Positions 12,641 to 23,318 of a stretch of DNA of 64,000 bases are shown in pieces (position 1 is the stretch's first letter; each line of letters begins with the position of its first letter). The stretch is taken from contig JAIOJX010000002.1 in the NCBI GenBank assembly GCA_022376925.1, positions 132,628,831-132,692,830 of the forward strand, read 5' to 3'. The position numbers were made by a program, and so were the translations under genes. The stretch is from Tragulus kanchil (lineage: Eukaryota; Chordata; Mammalia; Artiodactyla; Tragulidae). Under the pieces are notes generated by a model. That model saw nothing but the letters and a program-made list of their open reading frames with translations. It was not told the DNA's origin and did no database searches.

Positions 12641-13150
12641 CATATATAAAAAAAAAGGACAAAGTATCTTCGTGTCCCGGAAACACATTATAACAAAGGA
12701 TAGATACAGAGTAGCATCCTAAATTTAGGGTGGGTAGATGGGGATATACATATGTTGACAAGGGTCTTTTCATGCAAAGTTGGTTAAGAGCTCCTACTGG
12801 CCCTTCCTGGCTGTGATGTTTGCACTGCCAAGCTCCGCCACAAGGGGGTGTGTCCTCATCTATTGACCCTGATCATGCTGGACCTTTCATCTAAAGACTG
12901 TACACGTTGGATGCATGAGAGCTTGGATCTTACATTTCAGCAAACGTGATATATGCTGTGCCTGCAATTCGTAGGTCCTCTTGCAGAGCTGTAGAGTTTG
13001 AAATCAGGTTCTGATAGCCAAAAGGTCTCATGACCTCTTGTTCATGAGGTCTGAGCCTTGGTTGTGTGAAGGCTCAAATTGTTAGGTCATGTTGTCTCTA
13101 GATCATGTATGGAGGGCTGCTATTCAGATTGTGTAATGGACTAAAGGGTA
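12641..13150. other. Non-coding, nothing recognised
   Basis: No familiar repeat, exon or RNA gene is seen. A small imperfect palindrome (tcatgacctcttgttcatga, 13028-13047) is noted without any assigned role. Confidence 0.35.
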
Positions 13151-13169
13151 GAGGACTTTTTTTTTCCCA

Positions 13170-13432
13170 TCATGCCTCTTTTTAAATTTTTTTAAATATT
13201 TATTTTCATCCATCTTCTTTTCCTTGGCAAGTGTGGGCCTTGCATTGCAATGGCCCCTCTTATTGCAGAGCACTGGCTCTGTGCAGCATGTGCTCCAGAG
13301 CGCTGGCTCCTAATTGGACACACCGGTCCAGCCGCTCCGCGGCACATGGGATCTTCCTGGGCCAGGGATCCAACCAGTGCCCCTTGCACTGCAAGGTGGA
13401 CTCTTTACCCACTGGACCACCAGGGAAACACG
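13170..13432 (-). mobile_element. CHR-like tRNA SINE, 'gccactgcaatg' subfamily
   Basis: Minus-strand element with the body tctgtgcagcatgtgctcca and head cccactggaccaccaggg. It is flanked by a roughly 20-bp target-site duplication, tagaggactttt(t/a)ttttccc, at 13150 and 13434. The second copy, 14343-14605, comes from the large duplication, not from a separate insertion. Confidence 0.88.
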
Positions 13433-13468
13433 TTAGAGGACTTTTATTTTCCCTTTCACTTCATCATT

Positions 13469-13625
13469 ATTTATTTATTTATTTTTGGCTGTGTTGGGTC
13501 TTAGTTGCAGCACATGGGATCTTTCTTTGCGGTATGTGGGATCTTAGTTCTCTGACCAGGGATCAAACCCATGACCCGTGTACTAGAAGGTAGATTCTTA
13601 ACCACTGGACCACCAGGGAAGTCCC
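13469..13625 (-). mobile_element. CHR-type tRNA SINE
   Basis: A minus-strand SINE with a tttatttatttttggctgtg tail, cagggatcaaacccatgacc as the B-box region and accactggaccaccaggg as the head. It belongs to a different, older subfamily from its upstream neighbour, with the aaaataaata-type 3' end. A duplicate lies at 14642-14798. Confidence 0.8.
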
Positions 13626-13634
13626 CATTGTTAT

Positions 13635-13850
13635 TTTAATAATAAGAACAACCCTGTGAGACATAACAAGAGAGTTGATGTTATTCTTTGGGATGTATGT
13701 CTGTGTCTCCACCAGGCACAACCATCTGGCACATGTCCCTGTTGTGTTAGGTACTGTGCTAAGCATGCCATTGACCTTGTGATCTGTATTTTCCACATTA
13801 ATACTGAACAGCTATTACTATATGGAAATGAGGAAAAGAAAACAGTCGCC
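13635..13850 (-). mobile_element. MIR, minus strand
   Basis: The words gtactgtgctaagcatgcca, cttgtgatctgtattttcca and atggaaatgaggaaaa are the reverse of the MIR 3' half. Duplication copies lie at about 14808-15023 and 15995-16110. Confidence 0.6.
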
Positions 13851-13859
13851 TGAGTAATT

Positions 13860-15900
13860 ATTGAGTCAAAGGAGAAATAAAATATACAATCAAAGACCAT
13901 TTAGAGAATAATGAGAATGTGAATAATACATATGAAAACTTATAGGATGTAGCCAGAGCTCTTAATTTGCTTTTTATTGTTGAAAATAAAAATGAATAAA
14001 GTTAGCTTGAAAAGAAGTATGAAAATTAGTACAACATTTTAAGGAGGTGAAGAAAGGTAAATCTTTTTTTAAGAACAAAGCAGAGATTCGTGGATTTGAA
14101 AACACAGAAGCCCAGACTGTGATAAATGCATCCAAAAGGCGACTCTTAGAAGAAAACCAATAGCATGGATAAAACTCTGGCCAACTGACTGAAGAAGGTC
14201 TCATGACCTCTTGTTCATGAGGTCTGAGCCTTGGTTGTGTGAAGGCTCAAATTGTTAGGTAATGTTGTCTCTAGATCATGTATGGAGGGCTGCTATTCAG
14301 ATTGTGTAATGGACTAAAGGGTAGAGGACTTTTTTTTTCCCATCATGCCTCTTTTTAAATTTTTTTTAATATTTATTTTCATCCATCTTCTTTTCCTTGG
14401 CAAGTGTGGGCCTTGCATTGCAATGGCCCCTCTTATTGCAGAGCACTGGCTCTGTGCAGCATGTGCTCCAGAGCGCTGGCTCCTAATTGGACACACCGGT
14501 CCAGCCGCTCCGCGGCACATGGGATCTTCCTGGGCCAGGGATCCAACCAGTGCCCCTTGCACTGCAAGGTGGACTCTTTACCCACTGGACCACCAGGGAA
14601 ACATGTTAGAGGACTTTTATTTTCCCTTTCACTTCATCATTATTTATTTATTTATTTTTGGCTGTGTTGGGTCTTAGTTGCAGCACATGGGATCTTTCTT
14701 TGCGGTATGTGGGATCTTAGTTCTCTGACCAGGGATCAAACCCATGACCCGTGTACTAGAAGGTAGATTCTTAACCACTGGACCACCAGGGAAGTCCCCA
14801 TTGTTATTTTAATAATAAGAACAACCCTGTGAGACATAACAAGAGAGTTGATGTTATTCTTTGGGATGTATGTCTGTGTCTCCACCAGGCACAACCATCT
14901 GGCACATGTCCCTGTTGTGTTAGGTACTGTGCTAAGCATGCCATTGACCTTGTGATCTGTATTTTCCACATTAATACTGAACAGCTATTACTATATGGAA
15001 ATGAGGAAAAGAAAACAGTCGCCTGAGTAATTATTGAGTCAAAGGAGAAATAAAATATACAATCAAAGACCATTTAGAGAATAATGAGAATGTGAATAAT
15101 ACATATGAAAACTTATAGGATGTAGCCAGAGCTCTTAATTTGCTTTTTATTGTTGAAAATAAAAATGAATAAAGTTAGCTTGAAAAGAAGTATGAAAATT
15201 AGTACAACATTTTAAGGAGGTGAAGAAAGGTAAATCTTTTTTTAAGAACAAAGCAGAGATTCGTGGATTTGAAAACACAGAAGCCCAGACTGTGATAAAT
15301 GCATCCAAAAGGCGACTCTTAGAAGAAAACCAATAGCATGGATAAATCTCTGGCCAACTGACTGAAGAAGGGAAAGAATAAAAATTTAAATGATGAGGAA
15401 CTCTTAAAAACCAAGATATTACAACATAGAACTCTTAGGAAAGAAATGAATAAAAATCTCGGTGATGCAGATTCTTTAGTGAAGTATGAATTATAAAAAT
15501 TGACTCATGAAAAAGTAACAAGTCTAAAGAGAAAAATAACCATGTAATAACAAAAAAGTTAAAGTGTTACTAACTGGTATCTTTAACTGGTATTTCTAAT
15601 TTGTTTTTTGTTTTTTTTTTTCACGTTTTCCAGTAAGAGATTATTCCTATACTTGACAGATGGTTCCAGATTATAAAAATCATGGGAAACTCTAATTCAT
15701 TTCATGAGAATAAAGCAAGCTTGAAATCCAATCTTGAAGAAGGTAGTGGAAAAAAAGGAGAAAATCGAAGACCAAGGCACTAGATGAAAAACTATAAATA
15801 AAACAATAGCAAGCAGAACTTGATAATACATTAATAGAATCATTCGCCATTACCAGGTCAAATTCAGGCCCGGAATGCACAGACTTTAGTTTTTCAGATC
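13860..15900 (+). mobile_element. Old L1 ORF2 remnant (plus orientation)
   Basis: Diverged L1 ORF2 wording: gaaaacttataggatgtagc, aaaaccaatagcatggataa, ctctggccaactgactgaag and, further on, accaggtcaaattcaggccc. No reading frame survives. Two large duplications run through it, so pieces recur at 14195-15371 and 15995-17000. True length is roughly 0.9-1 kb. Confidence 0.65.
14343..14605 (-). mobile_element. Duplicate of the SINE at 13170
   Basis: Second copy produced by the large duplication. The target-site flanks are duplicated too, so this is not an independent retroposition. Confidence 0.85.
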
Positions 15901-17078
15901 ATTTTATTTAAAAAGACATAAAATAAAATCGTGTGGAGGAACTGAGGGGCCCTTTTCATGCCTCTCCTGGATGCCATTTTTTCTCTTCCTCCTTTCTGGC
16001 ACATGTCCCTGTTGTGTTAGGTACTGTGCTAAGCATGCCATTGACCTTGTGATCTGTATTTTCCACATTAATACTGAACAGCTATTACTATATGGAAATG
16101 AGGAAAAGAAAACAGTCGCCTGAGTAATTATTGAGTCAAAGGAGAAATAAAATATACAATCAAAGACCATTTAGAGAATAATGAGAATGTGAATAATACA
16201 TATGAAAACTTATAGGATGTAGCCAGAGCTCTTAATTTGCTTTTTATTGTTGAAAATAAAAATGAATAAAGTTAGCTTGAAAAGAAGTATGAAAATTAGT
16301 ACAACATTTTAAGGAGGTGAAGAAAGGTAAATCTTTTTAAGAACAAAGCAGAGATTCGTGGATTTGAAAACACAGAAGCCCAGACTGTGATAAATGCATC
16401 CAAAAGGCGACTCTTAGAAGAAAACCAATAGCATGGATAAATCTCTGGCCAACTGACTGAAGAAGGGAAAGAATAAAAATTTAAATGATGAGGAACTCTT
16501 AAAAACCAAGATATTACAACATAGAACTCTTAGGAAAGAAATGAATAAAAATCTCGGTGATGCAGATTCTTTAGTGAAGTATGAATTATAAAAATTGACT
16601 CATGAAAAAGTAACAAGTCTAAAGAGAAAAATAACCATGTAATAACAAAAAAGTTAAAGTGTTACTAACTGGTATCTCTAACTGGTATTTCTAATTTGTT
16701 TTTTTTTTTCACGTTTTCCAGTAAGAGATTATTCCTATACTTGACAGATGGTTCCAGATTATAAAAATCATGGGAAACTCTAATTCATTTCATGAGAATA
16801 AAGCAAGCTTGAAATCCAATCTTGAAGAAGGTAGTGGAAAAAAAGGAGAAAATCGAAGACCAAGGCACTAGATGAAAAACTATAAATAAAACAATAGCAA
16901 GCAGAACTTGATAATACATTAATAGAATCATTCGCCATTACCAGGTCAAATTCAGGCCCGGAATGCACAGACTTTAGTTTTTCAGATCATTTTATTTAAA
17001 AAGACATAAAATAAAATCGTGTGGAGGAACTGAGGGGCCCTTTTCATGCCTCTCCTGGATGCCATCCTCTTCCTCCTT
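14898..17078. repeat. Direct duplication 6 (offset 1088-1097 bp)
   Basis: Copy 1 is 14898-15994 and copy 2 is 15995-17078. The offset drifts from 1097 to 1088 because of indels in T-runs (tttgttttttgtttttttttt near 15600 against tttgttttttttttt near 16697) and in gccattttttctc against gccatcctc. The start of the segment is present three times, also near 13725. Confidence 0.95.
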
Positions 17079-17237
17079 TGCTCCCGGTCTCCTTCCATCC
17101 CTCACCCCTTACAGACACCAGTGAAGTTGGTATTTATTCCCTCAAGCTGGATTTGCTTTCTCTACAACTTTTATGTGCCACAAATATTTAGCTACATATC
17201 ACTTTGTGTGTCCTCAAAATTCTTTAACTGTTTGTTT

Positions 17238-17581
17238 TTTAATTAATTAATTTATTTTTGGCTCTTCTGGGTTTTCACTGCTGCCACAGGCTCTTCTCTA
17301 GTTGCAGGGAGTGGCGGCTACTCTCTAGTTGAGGTGAGCAGGCTTCTTGTTGCGGTGACTTCTCTTGTTGTAGAACTCGGGCTCTGGGGCACATGGGCTT
17401 CAGTAGTTGCGGCACATGGGCTCCATACTTGTGACTCTGAGGCTCTAGAGCACAGGCTCCATAGTTGTGGTTCACGGGCTTAGTTGCTTCACAGCACATG
17501 GGATCCTCTCTGATCAGGGATTGAACCGTGTCTCCTGCTTTGGCAGGCGAACTTTTCACCACTGAGCTACCAGGGAAACCC
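17238..17581 (-). mobile_element. CHR-type tRNA SINE, long form
   Basis: Minus-strand SINE with tail ttaattaatttatttttggc, repeated 'agttgcggcacatgggctcc' type body segments, gggattgaaccgtgtctcct as the tRNA-like region and gagctaccagggaaacccc as the head. Confidence 0.82.
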
Positions 17582-17990
17582 CTATAACAGGTTTTATTCT
17601 AAATGTGTCCCTCTATAACTTGCTTGGCATCACTTTCTTAAGATGTATTTGTGTTGATACAAGCAGAACCTGTTCACTCATTGTACAAAAGCACCATATT
17701 TTATTTATCTATTATTTTTTGCACACTGACATTTAGGTTATTTCCTTCTTTGGGGGACTATTATCAACAATATTACAGCACACATTGTGGACCTTTCCCC
17801 ACTTGGCTGTTATAGCGGTCACCCCTCCTGTCAGCAGGGTATGAATTCCATCTTCCACATCCTTGCTAATCCTTGTTGGGGATGAGCATCTATTCCCATT
17901 TTAACTTGCCTCTCCCTGATTACTAGCAAGGTGGAGACTTTCCCAGTGTTCGTTCATTATAAATTTACCTGTTTATATCCCTTGTCTATT
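17582..17990 (-). mobile_element. Old L1 3' fragment, antisense (tentative)
   Basis: The words ggttatttccttctttgggg, ccttgctaatccttgttggg and cccttgtctattttgg suggest an old L1 3' end read on the minus strand. Strongly diverged. Confidence 0.5.
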
Positions 17991-18019
17991 TTGGAGGGGG
18001 GGATAGGGGAGTGTGTGCT

Positions 18020-18113
18020 ATGAAGCTTGTACAAGTTCCCTAACCAGGGATTGAACCTGGGCTCCTGCAGTGAGAGTGGGGAGTCCTAGCCACTGGGCAG
18101 CCAGGGAATGCCC
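18020..18113 (-). mobile_element. tRNA SINE fragment
   Basis: The plus-strand words ctaaccagggattgaacctg and gccactgggcagccaggg are the inverted head of a CHR-type SINE, without most of the body. Its last 28 bp recur at 19199 as the start of copy 2 of duplication 7. Confidence 0.7.
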
Positions 18114-18215
18114 CTTTGCCTAATGTATAATTGATTTAAAGAAGTCTTTTCATACTGATTCATAGGATTTTTAAAATATATTCTGAATGCGGATCCAGAG
18201 CTATTTAATAATTTA

Positions 18216-18309
18216 TTCTTGCCTGGAGAATCTCGTGGACAGAGAAGCCTGGTAGGCTACTATCCTTGGGGTCACAAAGAGTCAGACACGACTGAGTGAA
18301 TAACAATTT
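18216..18309 (+). mobile_element. Bov-tA 3' fragment
   Basis: The segment ttcttgcctggagaatctcg, ggtaggctactatccttggg, tcacaaagagtcagacacga is the 3' half of a Bov-tA. The tRNA-like head is missing. A duplicate lies at 19330-19423. Confidence 0.85.
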
Positions 18310-18540
18310 GATTAATATATTACATCACAGAAATAGGTCAAAAAACACCCCATGTTATATGTCAGTAGGTACCCAAAAGGCATTTTTTTTTTCACTAGAA
18401 CTTGAGATGTATCCCTGATAAAAAGCTCTTTGAAAATTTAGGAATAAAAGCACGAGAAAAGTATCTCTTTTCAACAAGGTGCACATCAGACTTACTGTTG
18501 AGACATCAGATACATTCCCATTAGAGTTGAAGATGCTCAC

Positions 18541-18770
18541 TGTTATATGTTGAATTGTGTCTCCTCCCCAAATTCCTATGGTCAAGTCCTAACCCCCAGT
18601 ACCACAGAATGTGACTGTTTTTGGAGATGCAGTCTTCAAAGGGGTGATTAAGTTAAAATGAAGTCACTAGGATGGGCCCTAATCCAATATGACTGATGTT
18701 CTTATAAGGGAAATCAGGACACACGAGAGGACCATGTGAAGATACAGGGAGAAGACTACCAACACTATAT
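18541..18770 (+). mobile_element. MLT1-like solo LTR (ERVL-MaLR), partial
   Basis: The order tatgttgaattgtgtctcct, ccaaattcctatggtcaagt, cctaacccccagtaccacag, gggtgattaagttaaaatga, gatgggccctaatccaatat, gaggaccatgtgaagataca is the recognisable order of MLT1-type LTRs. It is an old non-coding LTR with no internal viral genes. A duplicate lies at 19655-19885. Confidence 0.8.
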
Positions 18771-18879
18771 GGGTGTATATATATTTGTGACATATTTGAC
18801 CCGTGACTATATGGTGCAACAGAGAAATGAGACACAACCATGAGAAAGAAAGAGACCAATTTATGCGTGATATATGATA

Positions 18880-20480
18880 AGAACTAAACAGCATCAATAG
18901 GACAGTTTAGGGAAGTAGTTGATATAAGATAAACATCTAAAACTCAATAATCAGTAAGACAACTATTATTAAATGTCTTATTTGCAATAGCAACAGAATA
19001 TAAAATAACCAGACTGTTTGTAATGTGAGATGAGCATGAAGAAAACTATAAAAATGTACAGAGCAATGCAGATGGCTAAAATAAATAAAGAATTGTTTTA
19101 ATTGCTTGAATGGGAACCTAAAGCATTTAGAAATTTAAATTCCTTCAAAATTAGCTTACAGACTTAACCCCTGGAATTTACATTTTTTAGTAGCTTAATC
19201 CTAGCCACTGGGCAGCCAGGGAATGCCCTTTGCCTAATGTATAATTGATTTAAAGAAGTCTTTTCATACTGATTCATAGGATTTTTAAAATATATTCTGA
19301 ATGCGGATCCAGAGCTATTTAATAATTTATTCTTGCCTGGAGAATCTCGTGGACAGAGAAGCCTGGTAGGCTACTATCCTTGGGGTCACAAAGAGTCAGA
19401 CACGACTGAGTGAATAACAATTTGATTAATATATTACATCACAGAAATAGGTCAAAAAACACCCCATGTTATATGTCAGTAGGTACCCAAAAGGCATTTT
19501 TTTTTTCACTAGAACTTGAGATGTATCCCTGATAAAAAGCTCTTTGAAAATTTAGGAATAAAAGCACGAGAAAAGTATCTCTTTTCAACAAGGTGCACAT
19601 CAGACTTACTGTTGAGACATCAGATACATTCCCATTAGAGTTGAAGATGCTCACTGTTATATGTTGAATTGTGTCTCCTCCCCAAATTCCTATGGTCAAG
19701 TCCTAACCCCCAGTACCACAGAATGTGACTGTTTTTGGAGATGCAGTCTTCAAAGGGGTGATTAAGTTAAAATGAAGTCACTAGGATGGGCCCTAATCCA
19801 ATATGACTGATGTTCTTATAAGGGGAAATCAGGACACACAGAGAGGACCATGTGAAGATACAGGGAGAAGACTACCAACACTATATGGGTGTATATATAT
19901 TTGTGACATATTTGACCCGTGACTATATGGTGCAACAGAGAAATGAGACACAACCATGAGAAAGAAAGAGACCAATTTATGCGTGATATATGATAAGAAC
20001 TAAACAGCATCAATAGGACAGTTTAGGGAAGTAGTTGATATAAGATAAACATCTAAAACTCAATAATCAGTAAGACAACTATTATTAAATGTCTTATTTG
20101 CAATAGCAACAGAATATAAAATAACCAGACTGTTTGTAATGTGAGATGAGCATGAAGAAAACTATAAAAATGTACAGAGCAATGCAGATGGCTAAAATAA
20201 ATAAAGAATTGTTTTAATTGCTTGAATGGGAACCTAAAGCATTTAGAAATTTAAATTCCTTCAAAATTAGCTTACAGACTTAACCCCTGGAATTTACATT
20301 TTTTAGTAGCTTAATAAAATAATGCTATGGTTCAATTAGGACAGTTTGAGAAGAGTCATAATGGAGGACTTGAAATGCCAGACATAATAACTTACTACAA
20401 AGCCCTAGTAATGAAATGGGAGGGCATGACTCAAGAATTCAGAATCAGGTAAATGGGTCAGATACTTAACCATGCATTAA
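18880..20480 (+). mobile_element. Old L1 ORF2 remnant (plus orientation)
   Basis: Diverged L1 ORF2 wording: tgcaatagcaacagaatata, gaagaaaactataaaaatg, and after the junction aatggaggacttgaaatgcc then ttactacaaagccctagtaa. No reading frame survives. Duplications 7 and 8 run through it. The SINE at 20481 sits inside it. Confidence 0.65.
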
Positions 20481-22410
20481 TTTTTTTCTTTTCCCCATCA
20501 TGCCTCTTTTTATTTATATTGAGTTTCATCCATCTTTTTTATTCTTTGGCTTGTGTGGTCCTCCCACTGCAGTGGCCTCTCTCACTGCAGAGCACCGGTT
20601 CTGGGCACATGTACTCCAGAGCACTGGCTCATAATTGGACACACCGGCCCAGCTGCTCTGCAGCATGTGAGATCTTCCCAGGCCAGGGATTGAACCCGTG
20701 CTCCTTGCACTGCAAGGTGGACTCTTTACCCACTGGACCACCAGGGAAGCCCAACCATGTATGTATTTAACAGTCAGCAAAAACAGTAAGTGGAAAACAA
20801 ATGATGCAAAGATTACCTTTTAAAAGGCCAGAATAGAGCAGGGGTACAGTTGCACGCCATTTAGAGGTATCCACAGTGCCTGACTCTGACCGCCATCTTC
20901 CCCTTGCATCTATTTCTGTTGGCGTTGTTGGGGGCTCTGCAAGATGGTCAGACTCACCCGAGTCATTGCTTCCCTTCTCTATGGATGTGTGGAGTTTCTA
21001 TGAGGCCTCCCCATGGAAAGACTTCATGGGATAGAAATCACGCTCAGGATGGGTTTCATCCAACTCACTTGGGTCAGGTCTTTATGGTTGGTTGGAAGAG
21101 TAAATCATGCCTAGGAGGTGTGTTCCCCCAAGTAAGTCTCTGGCTCATTTTCTCTACTGTAGCATTGGCCTTGGAGGCACAGGGGACTCACCCTGCCTCT
21201 CCTCCCAATCATGAAGCAGGATGTGGAGGAGGGGTGGCAGGCTGGCTGTGGCAGTGGGAGGCATCTGAGAAGAAAGCTGACTGTCTCATTCAAAGATCTG
21301 GAGTAGACTCTAGCTTATGAAACCTAAAGCATTTAGAAATTTAAATTCCTTCAAAATTAGCTTACAGACTTAACCCCTGGAATTTACATTTTTTAGTAGC
21401 TTAATAAAATAATGCTATGGTTCAATTAGGACAGTTTGAGAAGAGTCATAATGGAGGACTTGAAATGCCAGACATAATAACTTACTACAAAGCCCTAGTA
21501 ATGAAATGGGAGGGCATGACTCAAGAATTCAGAATCAGGTAAATGGGTCAGATACTTAACCATGCATTAATTTTTTTCTTTTCCCCATCATGCCTCTTTT
21601 TATTTATATTGAGTTTCATCCATCTTTTTTATTCTTTGGCTTGTGTGGTCCTCCCACTGCAGTGGCCTCTCTCACTGCAGAGCACCGGTTCTGGGCACAT
21701 GTACTCCAGAGCACTGGCTCATAATTGGACACACCGGCCCAGCTGCTCTGCAGCATGTGAGATCTTCCCAGGCCAGGGATTGAACCCGTGCTCCTTGCAC
21801 TGCAAGGTGGACTCTTTACCCACTGGACCACCAGGGAAGCCCAACCATGTATGTATTTAACAGTCAGCAAAAACAGTAAGTGGAAAACAAATGATGCAAA
21901 GATTACCTTTTAAAAGGCCAGAATAGAGCAGGGGTACAGTTGCACGCCATTTAGAGGTATCCACAGTGCCTGACTCTGACCGCCATCTTCCCCTTGCATC
22001 TATTTCTGTTGGCGTTGTTGGGGGCTCTGCAAGATGGTCAGACTCACCCGAGTCATTGCTTCCCTTCTCTATGGATGTGTGGAGTTTCTATGAGGCCTCC
22101 CCATGGAAAGACTTCATGGGATAGAAATCACGCTCAGGATGGGTTTCATCCAACTCACTTGGGTCAGGTCTTTATGGTTGGTTGGAAGAGTAAATCATGC
22201 CTAGGAGGTGTGTTCCCCCAAGTAAGTCTCTGGCTCATTTTCTCTACTGTAGCATTGGCCTTGGAGGCACAGGGGACTCACCCTGCCTCTCCTCCCAATC
22301 ATGAAGCAGGATGTGGAGGAGGGGTGGCAGGCTGGCTGTGGCAGTGGGAGGCATCTGAGAAGAAAGCTGACTGTCTCATTCAAAGATCTGGAGTAGACTC
22401 TAGCTTATGA
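20231..22410. repeat. Direct duplication 8 (offset 1090 bp)
   Basis: Copy 1 is 20231-21320 and copy 2 is 21321-22410. I see no difference between the copies on reading, and the offset never changes. The join is blunt or nearly so (cttatga then aacctaaagc). Confidence 0.95.
20481..20752 (-). mobile_element. CHR-like tRNA SINE, 'gccactgcaatg' subfamily
   Basis: Minus-strand element with ctcactgcagagcaccggtt in the body, gccagggattgaacccgtgc as the B-box region and cccactggaccaccaggg as the head. It is flanked by aaccatgcatt (20469) and aaccatgtatg (20753). A duplicate lies at 21571-21842. Confidence 0.85.
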
Positions 22411-22497
22411 GTGGGCTGGCTGGTGTGGAAGGGGCATGAAGGAGTAGGAGAGTGAGTCATGAGGAAACACGCCAAGTCAAATGCAGGATCTCGCATA
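20753..22497. other. Non-coding, mostly unassigned
   Basis: Apart from the SINE copy at 21571-21842 and an L1 remnant near 21321-21570, nothing is recognised. A 138-codon plus-strand frame (20904-21320, repeated 21994-22410) has no recognisable domain and overlaps opposing frames. I do not call it a gene. Confidence 0.4.
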
Positions 22498-22735
22498 GGA
22501 ATTGGCAAATTTTTTCTGTAAGGGACCAGATAGTAAATAATTTAGGCTCTGTGGACCATATGTTGCAATTACTCAGCTCAGCTCTGCCCTTGGACAGCGA
22601 AAGCTGCCATAGGTGGTAGGAAAACAAATGGGCATGGGTGTGTTCCAAGAAAACTTTATTTACAAAAACAAGTGACAGGTGCGCTTTGGCTCTCAGGCTG
22701 TAGTTTGCAGAACTCTGGTTTAGAACTTGATTTTG
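22498..22735 (+). mobile_element. Old hAT-type MER DNA transposon
   Basis: The order ttttttctgtaagggaccag, atagtaaataatttaggctc, gtggaccatatgttgcaatt, gttccaagaaaactttattt, tgtagtttgcagaactctgg is a common non-autonomous mammalian DNA transposon of the MER/hAT group. I am unsure of the exact family name. No transposase is encoded. Confidence 0.7.
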
Positions 22736-22834
22736 CAGCTAAACCTGTCTCCACAGCTTTCTTGTATGATGCTAGCCAATGATTTCTTCAGTTTGCTTCA
22801 GAAGTCTAATAGTGGGTTAATGACAGGTCTGTAA

Positions 22835-23318
22835 CAGCGGTCCCCAATGTTTCTGGCACTAGGGACAGGTTTTCTGGAAGACAGCTTTTCCATGGGCCAG
22901 GGGTTATGGGGGATTGTTTCAGGATGATTCAAGCTGACTACATTTATTGAGTTCCTTGAACAGGAGGGGGAGCTCAGGCTGTCATATGAGAGATGAGTAA
23001 GGGAAAGGGAAGGTCACTCCATTGTGTCTGATTCTTTGCGACCCATGGAGAAGCCATGGAATTCTCCAGGCAAGAAGACTGGCATGGGTAGTCTTTCCCT
23101 TCTCTGGGGGATCTTCCTGACCCAGGAATCGAACTGGAGTCTCCTGTATTTCAGGCAAATTCTTTAGCAGCTGAGCTACAAGGGAAGCCTTCAGATATGG
23201 GGAGCTGCTGTAAATACAGATGAAGCTTTGGTGGCTCACCTGCCGTTCCTGCTGGGCAGTACAGTTCTAACAGGTCATGGACTACTACTGGTTCCAGGGC
23301 TTGGGGACCCCTGGTCTA
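22835..23318 (+). mobile_element. MER1-type hAT element split by a Bov-tA
   Basis: The left end cggtccccaatgtttctggc and right end gcttggggacccctgg are inverted ends of a MER1-like hAT transposon. The internal words tgctgtaaatacagatgaag and ctaacaggtcatggactact also fit. A Bov-tA at 22999-23189 separates the halves. The right half recurs at 24333-24461. Confidence 0.75.
22999..23189 (-). mobile_element. Bov-tA SINE (inside a hAT fossil)
   Basis: Minus-strand Bov-tA: ttctttgcgacccatggaga, gaattctccaggcaagaaga, gatcttcctgacccaggaat, gagctacaagggaagcc. The last 30 bp recur at 24303-24332 as the start of copy 2 of duplication 9, with gctgagct changed to gcttagct. Confidence 0.88.

Larger units (their letters stand above)
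13022..15371. repeat. Direct duplication 5 (offset 1173 bp)
   Basis: Copy 1 is 13022-14198 and copy 2 is 14195-15371. The join shares aagg. Copies differ by single substitutions (gttaggtcatg against gttaggtaatg; aaacacgtt against aaacatgtt) and by T-run length near 13184/14357. Confidence 0.95.
18084..20315. repeat. Direct duplication 7 (offset 1114-1115 bp)
   Basis: Copy 1 is 18084-19198 and copy 2 is 19199-20315. The join is almost blunt (taat then cctagcc). Copies differ by one C in the run near 18113/19227 and by small indels at about 18718/19820 (ataagggaaa against ataaggggaaa; cacgagag against cacagagag). Confidence 0.95.

Noticed and set aside
13028..13047. Imperfect palindrome tcatgacctcttgttcatga as a regulatory site
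   Set aside because: Short palindromes of this kind are expected by chance, and no neighbouring gene gives it a role.
18541..19885. An endogenous retrovirus with two LTRs 1.1 kb apart
   Set aside because: The second LTR is part of duplication 7; the sequence between them is old L1 and SINE DNA with no viral genes.
20904..22410. 138-codon frame repeated at 1090 bp, looking like a tandem gene pair
   Set aside because: It is part of duplication 8; there is no recognisable domain and an opposing frame overlaps it.
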